This document shows, in pieces, positions 1 to 5,426 of a stretch of 5,426 nt of DNA. The stretch's first letter is position 1, and each line of letters begins with the position of its first letter. The stretch spans positions 58,279-63,704 of the forward strand of contig PBEJ01000005.1 in NCBI GenBank assembly GCA_002719595.1, written 5' to 3'. The DNA is from Verrucomicrobiales bacterium (GTDB lineage Bacteria; Verrucomicrobiota; Verrucomicrobiia; Limisphaerales; UBA1100). The notes under the pieces were generated by a model. The model did no database searches. It was given only the letters and a program-made list of their open reading frames with translations, and had not been told where the DNA came from. A program made the translations under genes and the position numbers.

Positions 1-1210
1 CCAATTGATGCTGCAGCTTTTACGTTGGGTTTTTCCTTACTTGATGCTGATCTGCCTTGCGGCTGTGGCCATGGGTATTCTCAATTCGCGCGGCTATTTT
101 TTTCTGCCGGCCCTTGGTGCTTTAATCTTAAACGTGGTGATGATTGGCAGCGTGCTTTTTTTGGCGCCGCGCTGGGGAGCTGAACTCAAAGATCAAATCT
201 TTGCCTTGGCAGTCGGGGTTCTCGTAGCTGGGTTGGCACAGCTCCTTTATCAACTCCCTACTTTGTGGCGTGAAGGTTTTCGACCTCAATGGATTTCACC
301 TTGGTCTGATGGTTCAGTCCGAATAATTCTTCAGCGGTTAGGACCAGGAGTGATCGGAGTGGCGGCTTTTCAGATCAACATTCTTGCGACCTATTGCATC
401 GGGTTTTTCGTGGGGGAAAATGTGGTGGCTTCCTATGGGTATGCGGTCCGGTTGCTTGAATTTCCCCAGGGTCTTTTTGCGGTTTCCATGGCTACATTTC
501 TGCTGCCGGCTTTGTCGGGGTTAGCAGCAGAAAAACAGTTCGGCAAATTTCGTAACAATATTGATGAGGCTGCCCGCCATTTACTATTTCTTAATTTGCC
601 TGCGGCAGCACTGCTTTTTGTGTTAGCTGAGCCGATCGTACAGTTACTCTTCCAATATGGGGCTTTTACGCAGGAATCCACCGAGCGGGCAGCGTGGGCT
701 TTGCGTTGTCTGGCCCCGGCCTTGGCGGGGTATTCACTGGTATTAATTTTGGCCCGTGCTTTTCACGCTTTGGGGGATATTAAAACACCCGTGAAGATCA
801 GTATCTTTTGTCTTATCCTAAACTTGGCTCTTGCCTTGATTTTGGTGTTTCAGTTTGAGCCCAACCTTCGCCAGGGAGCTTTTGGGATTGCCAATACAAT
901 TAGTTCAACGATGAATGCCGCACTTTTATGGCGGGCCATCAGAAATAGAGAAGAATTGATGCCGATTGCCTTGCCCGGATTAAGGAAACAACTGCCCGTG
1001 ATGTTGGGGCTGACATTGGTGATGGGGTGTTTCGTATTCGGTCTTTCCGCAGGACTTAAAATTCCCGATACAGGCGTTGGGAGCCGGGTATTGAAGGTGT
1101 TTTTCCCAGCTTTAATTGCAGCCGTATATTACTGGATATTGTCCACATGGGCAGGATTGGACTCGGTAAAGGCTCTTGCCGGAATTTTACGTTTCACAAA
1201 ACGCAGTTAG
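1..1210 (+). CDS. murJ: MurJ (MviN) lipid II flippase, 5'-truncated by window edge
   Basis: Inner-membrane flippase of the MOP superfamily that moves lipid II across the cytoplasmic membrane for peptidoglycan synthesis. The reading frame is open from base 2, so the TTG at 5 and ATG at 8 are internal codons and the true start lies upstream. About 400 residues are visible. Compared with E. coli MurJ (about 511 residues, recalled), some 130 N-terminal residues with the first membrane helices are missing. Family signatures seen in order are RWVFPYLMLICLAAVAMGIL near the left edge, a YAVRLLEFPQG segment (Arg at bases 449-451 and Glu at 458-460, matching the conserved Arg/Glu of TM8), LFQYGAFT near base 650, and DIKTPVKISI near 776-805. 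Hydrophobic segments recur to the C-terminus, which ends in TKRS and TAG. No frameshift is visible. A 127-base gap separates it from the pilus-like genes, so functional linkage is not implied. Confidence 0.95.
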   Translation, partial: QLMLQLLRWVFPYLMLICLAAVAMGILNSRGYFFLPALGALILNVVMIGSVLFLAPRWGAELKDQIFALAVGVLVAGLAQLLYQLPTLWREGFRPQWISPWSDGSVRIILQRLGPGVIGVAAFQINILATYCIGFFVGENVVASYGYAVRLLEFPQGLFAVSMATFLLPALSGLAAEKQFGKFRNNIDEAARHLLFLNLPAAALLFVLAEPIVQLLFQYGAFTQESTERAAWALRCLAPALAGYSLVLILARAFHALGDIKTPVKISIFCLILNLALALILVFQFEPNLRQGAFGIANTISSTMNAALLWRAIRNREELMPIALPGLRKQLPVMLGLTLVMGCFVFGLSAGLKIPDTGVGSRVLKVFFPALIAAVYYWILSTWAGLDSVKALAGILRFTKRS

Positions 1211-1221
1211 TGGGGAAACAC

Positions 1222-1248
1222 CGCAAAAAGATTGCGATTTTGCCTTTT
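1222..1248 (+). terminator. Weak candidate terminator after murJ
   Basis: CGCAA (1222-1226) pairs with TTGCG (1232-1236) around a five-base loop, and ATTTTGCCTTTT follows. An alternative pairing is GCAAAA (1223-1228) with TTTTGC (1238-1243). The stem is short and A/T-rich and the U tract is interrupted, so this is at best a leaky terminator. Its position 12 bases after the murJ stop is the main support. Confidence 0.25.
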
Positions 1249-1292
1249 CGGGGTACATTGTCTTAGCGGGTTTGCGGGGCATGAAACCTGTC

Positions 1293-1309
1293 ATCGGCTG
1301 CTTGCCGAT
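1293..1309. repeat. Perfect 6-bp inverted repeat upstream of pilM-pilN
   Basis: ATCGGC (1293-1298) and GCCGAT (1304-1309) form a perfect inverted repeat around a five-base spacer TGCTT. It lies 28 bases before the ATG of the next gene. No U tract follows, so it does not look like an intrinsic terminator. It could be an operator half-site pair, a 5'-leader hairpin, or chance. Confidence 0.35.
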
Positions 1310-1337
1310 TGCCTCGTTAATTCTGTAAGTATTCTGA

Positions 1338-3341
1338 ATGAAACCATTTTTGGCCATTGATGCCGGGGCGTCAAATCTGAAGGTAGCTCTGTTTGAACCT
1401 CAGGAAAATGGAACTCTAATTTTAGCTCATTACGAAGTCGTGTCTCTGGAGTTAAGAGGTTTGGAGGAGACGGACCGAACGGATTTGTTAAAAGAGAAAC
1501 TGCAGGAGTTATTTGATCGTAACGAGATTCGGCCGAAGGGAATGCAGGCGAATATATGCGCTCCTAGCTTTCAGTGTTTTACGAAGTTTCTGAGGACTCC
1601 AGCGGTGGAAGGGTCAAAAGTCGGACAAATTGTACAGTATGAAGCGGCGTCACAGGTCCCCTTTCCGTTGGATGAAATGGAGTGGGGCTACGAGATAATG
1701 GGCACTGCAGACACTGGCGAACTCGACGTTATGTTGATGGCTTTAAAGGAGGAAGTGGTCGAAAGCCTCACTACTGCATGTAATGATTTGGGGATAATAC
1801 TTTCAGTAATGGACGGTGCTCCTGCTGCATTGCGAAATGCGTATATGCATAACTATGCTGAAGTCCAGGGATGCTCAATGCTTCTCGATATCGGATCAAA
1901 AACTACAAATGTAATCTTTATTGAGGGAGATGGGTTTTTTATTCGCAGTGTAAACTTTGGCGCTAATTCCATTACTCAGGAGTTTGCCAAGGAATCTGGC
2001 TTAGATTGGGCTCAAGCTGAGGAATACAAGAAGGCTTATGGGTATGTACACATGACCAATATGGAGGAGCCTGCGGACGCTTATCAGGCTATATTGGTGC
2101 GCACCGCTAGAAATGTGATGACTCGGTTACATCAGCAGGTGTCCCAAACTATCCAATATTATCGTTCACAACAAGGAGGGCAAACACCACAGCAGATTTA
2201 CCTTGCAGGAGGCGGGTCTTCCCTGCACTACACCGCGGAATTTTTCATGGAAAAATTCAATCTTCCGATTGAGTTTTTCAACCCTTTTCGAAATATCGAG
2301 GTGGGGCAGGGGGTAGATAAGCAAACGCTGTCGACGAATGCTCACTGGTTGGGGGAATTGTCAGGTTTGGGTTTGAGGATGACAACAGTAGGCCTGACTG
2401 AATTTAATCTACTCCCCAAACACGAGCGGATTAGCCTTCAAATTGAGAAACGTAGTTTATACGTTGTAGCAGCGGTATTCTGTGTAGGATTAGTTTTCTT
2501 TGCGCAGGCGATTATGAATATTAAAATAGCAAGCACCCAGAGTGCTGCTGCGGAGGAGATAAAGGGAGAGTTTTCACAAGTTGCTTCGTTGGCTGGTCAA
2601 ATATCTGATGGAACCATAAGGCTTGGGAAAGCAAAGGAATCCTCAGCCAAAATGGAACGGGCTCTAGAGAGCCGTTATTACTGGATTAATCTCATTAACG
2701 GCATTCAAGGGGTGCTCTCAAAAGTAGAGCCTGAAGTGTATATCGTAACCCAGCCAAACGAATTGGCTGCTATTACCAATAGGGTTGATGAATTGATTGC
2801 TCAGTATGAAGTTAACAACGGAGCAAAACCGGGAAATGTAACGAATGTTCAAACTGCTATTTGGATTCAGTCCCTTGGCCCTAATATGCCTACTATCACG
2901 GTTGCCGGCTCGGGTGGTTCGGGTGGCTCGGGCATGGGTGGTGGTAATGCTGAGCCTGGCATGGGTGGTGGTAATGCTGAGCCTGGCATGGGTGGGCCTC
3001 CCCCTGGAGGAGGCATGGGTGGCCCTCCTGGAGGAGGTATGGGGGGCAGTTCCGGAGGGCAGGCTCTATCAACGGCACCATTGGAGCCAATAGACACAAT
3101 TTACTTAAAACTTAGGGCAAAAAATATTGTGAATCCCAAGCCGCGAGAGACTCTGAATCGGGAGTATTCACAGTTGCTTGAGAAACTGTTTCGGGAACAC
3201 GAAATGTTTAGCAATTCGGAAACTGATACGAAGGTGACAAGCGGTGGTTTTAATGTTGATTCGGATGTAAAGTGGTTTGATTTTGTGTTACAGCTTAAAC
3301 TCACTTCGCCCATTATTATGAAAGATCCGGAGTTGAACTAG
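1338..3341 (+). CDS. pilM: PilM-PilN fusion-like pilus assembly protein (Amuc_1101-like)
   Basis: Likely inner-membrane assembly-platform protein of a type IV pilus-like system. Residues 1-350 are a full PilM actin-like domain: phosphate-1 motif IDAGASNLK (7-15), phosphate-2 motif LLDIGSKTTN (182-191), the GANSIT segment with a downstream Gly-Leu-Asp helix, adenosine motif IYLAGGGSS (287-295), then NPFRNIEV. FNLLP (356-360) matches the INLLP motif that free PilN proteins carry at their N-terminus to bind PilM. One transmembrane helix (about 373-393) follows, then a probable coiled coil (395-445) and a PilN-like stretch RYYWINLI...VEPEVYIV (446-470). A Gly/Met-rich repeat linker (524-576) precedes a last alpha/beta segment ending in strand VKWFDFVLQLKLTS (644-657). 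Expected topology is PilM in the cytoplasm and the PilN part in the periplasm. The ATG at 1338 sits just before the first beta strand of the fold, although no Shine-Dalgarno is visible. The stop overlaps the next start by one base. The fusion is read from architecture; the nearest family is probably the Amuc_1101-like PilM group. Confidence 0.93.
   Translation: MKPFLAIDAGASNLKVALFEPQENGTLILAHYEVVSLELRGLEETDRTDLLKEKLQELFDRNEIRPKGMQANICAPSFQCFTKFLRTPAVEGSKVGQIVQYEAASQVPFPLDEMEWGYEIMGTADTGELDVMLMALKEEVVESLTTACNDLGIILSVMDGAPAALRNAYMHNYAEVQGCSMLLDIGSKTTNVIFIEGDGFFIRSVNFGANSITQEFAKESGLDWAQAEEYKKAYGYVHMTNMEEPADAYQAILVRTARNVMTRLHQQVSQTIQYYRSQQGGQTPQQIYLAGGGSSLHYTAEFFMEKFNLPIEFFNPFRNIEVGQGVDKQTLSTNAHWLGELSGLGLRMTTVGLTEFNLLPKHERISLQIEKRSLYVVAAVFCVGLVFFAQAIMNIKIASTQSAAAEEIKGEFSQVASLAGQISDGTIRLGKAKESSAKMERALESRYYWINLINGIQGVLSKVEPEVYIVTQPNELAAITNRVDELIAQYEVNNGAKPGNVTNVQTAIWIQSLGPNMPTITVAGSGGSGGSGMGGGNAEPGMGGGNAEPGMGGPPPGGGMGGPPGGGMGGSSGGQALSTAPLEPIDTIYLKLRAKNIVNPKPRETLNREYSQLLEKLFREHEMFSNSETDTKVTSGGFNVDSDVKWFDFVLQLKLTSPIIMKDPELN
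2907..3059 (+). repeat. Gly/Met-rich linker repeats in pilM-pilN
   Basis: In-frame low-complexity region encoding residues 524-574. It starts with three GSG-like units. A perfect tandem duplication of a 27-base unit follows (2931-2957 and 2958-2984), encoding GMGGGNAEP twice, with the start of a third copy at 2985-2995. Degenerate GMGGPP(P)GG and GMGGSSGG units come next. Five GMGG cores occur, with Met at 533, 542, 551, 560 and 568. The segment is probably flexible or disordered and lies in the periplasmic part of the protein. Confidence 0.9.
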
Positions 3342-3343
3342 TG
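3329..3343 (+). promoter_or_regulatory. Shine-Dalgarno and one-base stop/start overlap
   Basis: GGAG (3329-3332) lies eight bases before a GTG start (3341-3343). The final G of the upstream TAG stop (3339-3341) is the first base of that GTG. This arrangement decides the GTG start and suggests translational coupling, which would keep the PilM-PilN-like and Amuc_1100-like proteins at matched levels. Confidence 0.7.
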
Positions 3344-4465
3344 GATAAAAAAGCGGTCATATTTTTGTTGAAGCGTCATGTGCTCGTGATTGTCGGTCTT
3401 TTACTGGCTATTGGCTTTGTAGTGGGTGGGTTTCTTTTTAAAGGCACGACGGAAGCGAAAAAAACAACTGCTAATGATGAGTACAAGGAGCAAATGGGGA
3501 AGCGAGACGAGGTGAAAAATGCACAAGTGAAGGTTGATGCTAAAAATGTTGGGGTTCTGGGTGAGATTGCGGATGAATATGATCGTTTTACTTCACAAGC
3601 CGGAAAAGTATTTACAGATAATCCGTTGCCAGCGATGAGTAGCAATGAATTCCTGAATTATCTCACCCAAACGATTGTGTTATTGAACCGTAAGGCAACG
3701 AATAACTTGGTTAAAGTGCCAAGCGATTTGAGCAAGCGTGCGGATATTAACTACAGTTTTACCTTTGCCCCTTTGATGGATGTTGTAGAGATTACAACTG
3801 ATAAAATTCCGGAGCTGCAGATACAATTAGAAGACGTTAAACAGATAACCGATGTATTATTTCAAAGTAGAATTCAGTCTTTGGAATTGCTTCAGCGAAA
3901 GCCCGTGACGGAGGAGGATCGTAGGGCAGCGATGACATCAAATTACTTGAATACCCGCGAAATATACACAAACAGTATTTCAGTAGTGCGACCGTATAAG
4001 GTTAAGTTCCGGTGTTTAAGTGATGGTATTGCTAAAACCCTCTCGGGTTTTGCAAAAACAAAGACATTTTACGTGGTACGAACAATGGAGGTAACCCCGG
4101 CCGGTGAATCTTCATCCACTACTGTTGCTGGCATGGGTGGCGGTAATTCTGAGCCCGGCATGGGCGGCTCGGGCATGGGCGGTGGTAATGCTGAGCCCGG
4201 CATGGGGGGACCTGGCAGCGGCGGGCCTGGCGGACCTGGTAGCGGCGGGCCTGGTGGACCTGGCAGCGGCGGGCCTGGTGGTGCTACTGTGGCTTCGAAA
4301 ATTACTCTTCAGCCGGCCTACATAAATTATTTGGTAAGGCAAGGTTTGACCGCATCTCCGGCCACCAATGTGATTGGTGAGACAGCTCTTGATGTGGTTC
4401 TCGAATTGGACGCGGTTCGGCCGAGGAATATAGCTACTGATCCAAATCAGGCGGGTTCTCCCTAG
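3341..4465 (+). CDS. Amuc_1100-family pilus-like protein, probably PilO-like
   Basis: A 374-residue bitopic inner-membrane protein with a large periplasmic part. Residues 1-12 are basic and cytoplasmic, 13-33 form one transmembrane helix, and 36-75 are charged and probably coiled-coil. The next region includes NEFLNYL (102-108). A beta-alpha-beta stretch at about 218-258 (PYKVKFRCL...FYVVRTMEV) follows. A Gly/Met/Pro repeat linker (264-314) comes before the last strand ALDVVLELDAVRP (349-361). The order matches A. muciniphila Amuc_1100 as recalled (about 317 residues), which carries an Ala/Pro-rich stretch at the same place before its final strand. Without the linker this protein is about 323 residues, so the extra length is the linker. 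Its place after PilM-PilN suggests the PilO role in the alignment complex, which is inference. The GTG start is supported by GGAG and by the overlap with the preceding stop. Amuc_1100 is known as a host-interacting (TLR2) protein; nothing here shows that activity. Confidence 0.85.
   Translation: MDKKAVIFLLKRHVLVIVGLLLAIGFVVGGFLFKGTTEAKKTTANDEYKEQMGKRDEVKNAQVKVDAKNVGVLGEIADEYDRFTSQAGKVFTDNPLPAMSSNEFLNYLTQTIVLLNRKATNNLVKVPSDLSKRADINYSFTFAPLMDVVEITTDKIPELQIQLEDVKQITDVLFQSRIQSLELLQRKPVTEEDRRAAMTSNYLNTREIYTNSISVVRPYKVKFRCLSDGIAKTLSGFAKTKTFYVVRTMEVTPAGESSSTTVAGMGGGNSEPGMGGSGMGGGNAEPGMGGPGSGGPGGPGSGGPGGPGSGGPGGATVASKITLQPAYINYLVRQGLTASPATNVIGETALDVVLELDAVRPRNIATDPNQAGSP
4130..4282 (+). repeat. Gly/Met/Pro linker repeats in the Amuc_1100-like gene
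   Basis: In-frame repeats encoding residues 264-314. Two diverged copies of the 27-base GMGGGN(S/A)EP unit lie at 4130-4156 and 4172-4198, separated by GMGGS codons. Three near-perfect 24-base tandem copies follow (4208-4231, 4232-4255, 4256-4279), each encoding GPGSGGPG and differing only at C/T third positions. The 27-base unit is shared with the upstream gene: the copy at 4172 differs from that at 2931 at only two bases. Confidence 0.9.
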
Positions 4466-4510
4466 CGACATTCCGAATAAATTGGTGGTAAATGTAATAT
4501 TATCTGATAA

Positions 4511-5362
4511 ATGGGTTTCTTAGATTCAATTCTAAAGAAGAAAAAGAGCGATTCTGAGGTTGATCCGGAGGCTACCGAAGAGGTTGTAGAATCTGCTTCT
4601 GGTGAGGAAGAAGCAGCACCTCCTGCTGGTCCAAAACCCAACCCTTTAGACAAGCTCAAAGGAGTTTTGGATCACCTTGAAAAGGTGGTATTGGCTTTAG
4701 TGTTGATCGGTGTGGCGGCGTTATCGGTTATGACGTTTTTGGAGGCAAAAAAGGAAGTTGGAGCAATTGAACAAGCCGATACTAAGATCATATATGGCGG
4801 GAGTATGCTGAATCTGGAGCAAGAACGGCCAACTAACCTTACTGTATTACTCGAAAAATCGACTAAAGCCCCCGATGCAATTAGTCTTAAGGGAACAAAT
4901 CATTTGGTGTTTAACCCACGAGTATGGAAGGCAATATTAGTCACCAATGCGGTGCCGCCGGTTCAGCTTATTATGGATACTCCCGATGCTCCTCTTGGTA
5001 TTTCAGCGCTTAACGTCTCTAGCATTACAAATTTTAAGGCTCAACTCATGGCTCGGGCTTTTGTTGGTGGAGGAGTTGTGCGGCATGAGTTTTCATGGGT
5101 AGATAGGGAACACCCTGTGGTTCCTTATGTTTTGATGCCAATCAGCCGTCAGCTGCAGCCGGTAAAAACTTTTTTTCCCCAACAACCCATGAGTTCCGGC
5201 TTACTCTCTGCGAGATCAACAGGCTGGGATGCCAAAGACCCTGATAAAGAGAGGCCCTTACACGGTTTTAAAGGGCAAGCAGCTGCTTACTTGAGGTATA
5301 ATCCTGAATTTGAGGTAAAGGTTAAATTTAAGGCGTCTACGGCAGCAACCACAGCACAGTAG
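4511..5362 (+). CDS. Amuc_1099-family pilus-like system protein
   Basis: A 283-residue bitopic membrane protein in the position of Amuc_1099 in the Akkermansia locus. MGFLDSILKKKK is a short amphipathic, basic N-terminus. Residues 14-35 are strongly acidic (many Glu), 36-45 are Ala/Pro-rich, and 46-58 form a basic helix leading into one transmembrane segment (about 59-77). The rest should be periplasmic and mostly beta-rich, including VFNPRVW (133-139). It ends in an Ala/Thr/Gln-rich tail. No enzyme motif is visible. By gene order it could take the PilP role, linking the inner-membrane platform to a secretin, but it lacks the lipobox of classical PilP, so this is inference. The in-frame TAA just before the ATG fixes this start as the first possible one. 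No Shine-Dalgarno is visible in the AT-rich 45-base spacer upstream. The frame stays open after the TAG, so the stop deserves checking. Confidence 0.75.
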   Translation: MGFLDSILKKKKSDSEVDPEATEEVVESASGEEEAAPPAGPKPNPLDKLKGVLDHLEKVVLALVLIGVAALSVMTFLEAKKEVGAIEQADTKIIYGGSMLNLEQERPTNLTVLLEKSTKAPDAISLKGTNHLVFNPRVWKAILVTNAVPPVQLIMDTPDAPLGISALNVSSITNFKAQLMARAFVGGGVVRHEFSWVDREHPVVPYVLMPISRQLQPVKTFFPQQPMSSGLLSARSTGWDAKDPDKERPLHGFKGQAAAYLRYNPEFEVKVKFKASTAATTAQ

Positions 5363-5426
5363 GCACAAGCGCAGATTAATCCCGGTAATACTGTGTCCAA
5401 CATAGTATATGATTTGGATGTGATTA
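5363..5426 (+). other. Open in-frame tail after the Amuc_1099-like stop codon
   Basis: After TAG (5360-5362) the same frame remains open to the window edge (21 codons), while the other two forward frames close quickly. It reads AQAQINPGNT then VSNIVYDLDVI. The Ala/Gln run continues the composition before the stop, and the end resembles a beta strand. It may be the true C-terminus behind a nonsense codon, or simply the spacer before a downstream gene, probably a secretin. Twenty-one open codons can occur by chance. Confidence 0.3.

Larger units (their letters stand above)
1211..1337. other. Intergenic gap between murJ and pilM-pilN
   Basis: This 127-base gap has no recognisable gene. It holds two short inverted repeats (listed separately) and a 15-codon ORF at 1281-1328. 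A weak sigma70-like pair can be drawn, TTGCGA (1232-1237) and TACATT (1254-1259) with a 16-base spacer, four of six matches each. It would give a leader of about 70 bases, but the match is too weak to call a promoter. No Shine-Dalgarno-like sequence precedes the ATG at 1338. The gap is where a promoter for the pilus-like operon would be expected, since it is the only sizeable spacer before the three genes. Confidence 0.6.

Noticed and set aside
1232..1259. Sigma70-like promoter TTGCGA-N16-TACATT
   Set aside because: Four of six matches in each box occur readily by chance in 127 bases, so it is mentioned under the gap but not listed as a promoter.
1211..1364. Readthrough extension of murJ past its TAG
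   Set aside because: The frame stays open for about 50 codons, but the peptide is rich in Cys/His/Arg, unlike a MurJ C-terminus, and runs into the start of pilM-pilN.
2931..2995. Short direct repeats that might suggest a CRISPR array or non-coding repeat element
   Set aside because: The units are contiguous, without spacers, in frame, and encode a regular peptide unit inside a well-supported gene.
2845..3099. Repeat-rich open frames on both strands over the pilM-pilN linker
   Set aside because: They are other-frame readings of the GC-rich, in-phase linker repeats, give low-complexity peptides, and overlap a strongly supported gene.
4104..4471. Open frames on both strands over the Amuc_1100-like linker
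   Set aside because: Same cause: tandem repeats in multiples of three keep all frames open. The translated peptides resemble no protein family.
4492..4497. ATGTAA start-stop pair preceded by GGTGG
   Set aside because: A start-stop element could in principle modulate the next gene, but six bases in an AT-rich spacer are expected by chance and nothing else supports it.

Overview
The window most likely comes from a member of the Verrucomicrobiota (PVC group). The case rests on three consecutive genes whose order and architecture match the pilus-like locus best known from Akkermansia muciniphila (Amuc_1101, Amuc_1100, Amuc_1099, followed there by the secretin Amuc_1098). Family names are recalled from general knowledge; no database search was run. 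Base composition is moderate, and all recognised genes lie on the + strand.

Layout: (1) bases 1-1210 hold the C-terminal three quarters of the lipid II flippase MurJ, cut by the window edge. (2) Bases 1211-1337 are a non-coding gap with two small hairpins and a possible 15-codon leader ORF. (3) Bases 1338-3341 encode a 667-residue protein. Its first ~350 residues are a complete actin-like PilM. An FNLLP motif, a single transmembrane helix and a PilN-like periplasmic part follow, so it reads as a natural PilM-PilN fusion. (4) Bases 3341-4465, sharing one base with the preceding stop codon, encode an Amuc_1100-family bitopic protein, probably PilO-like. (5) Bases 4511-5362 encode an Amuc_1099-family bitopic protein, possibly in the PilP position. 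(6) Bases 5363-5426 stay open in the same frame as gene 5 after its TAG codon.

The three pilus-like genes probably form one operon making an inner-membrane alignment complex. A cytoplasmic PilM ATPase-fold domain would be tied covalently to PilN, with PilO-like and PilP-like partners reaching through the periplasm toward a secretin expected just downstream. No pilin, secretin or motor ATPase lies within the window, so whether this builds a true type IV pilus, a type II secretion-like machine or another envelope structure cannot be decided here.

The most distinctive feature is a Gly/Met-rich, tandemly repeated linker present in both the PilM-PilN fusion and the Amuc_1100-like protein. The two share the nine-residue unit GMGGGN(A/S)EP and near-identical DNA repeats. 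In both proteins the linker interrupts the periplasmic domain shortly before its last predicted beta strand.
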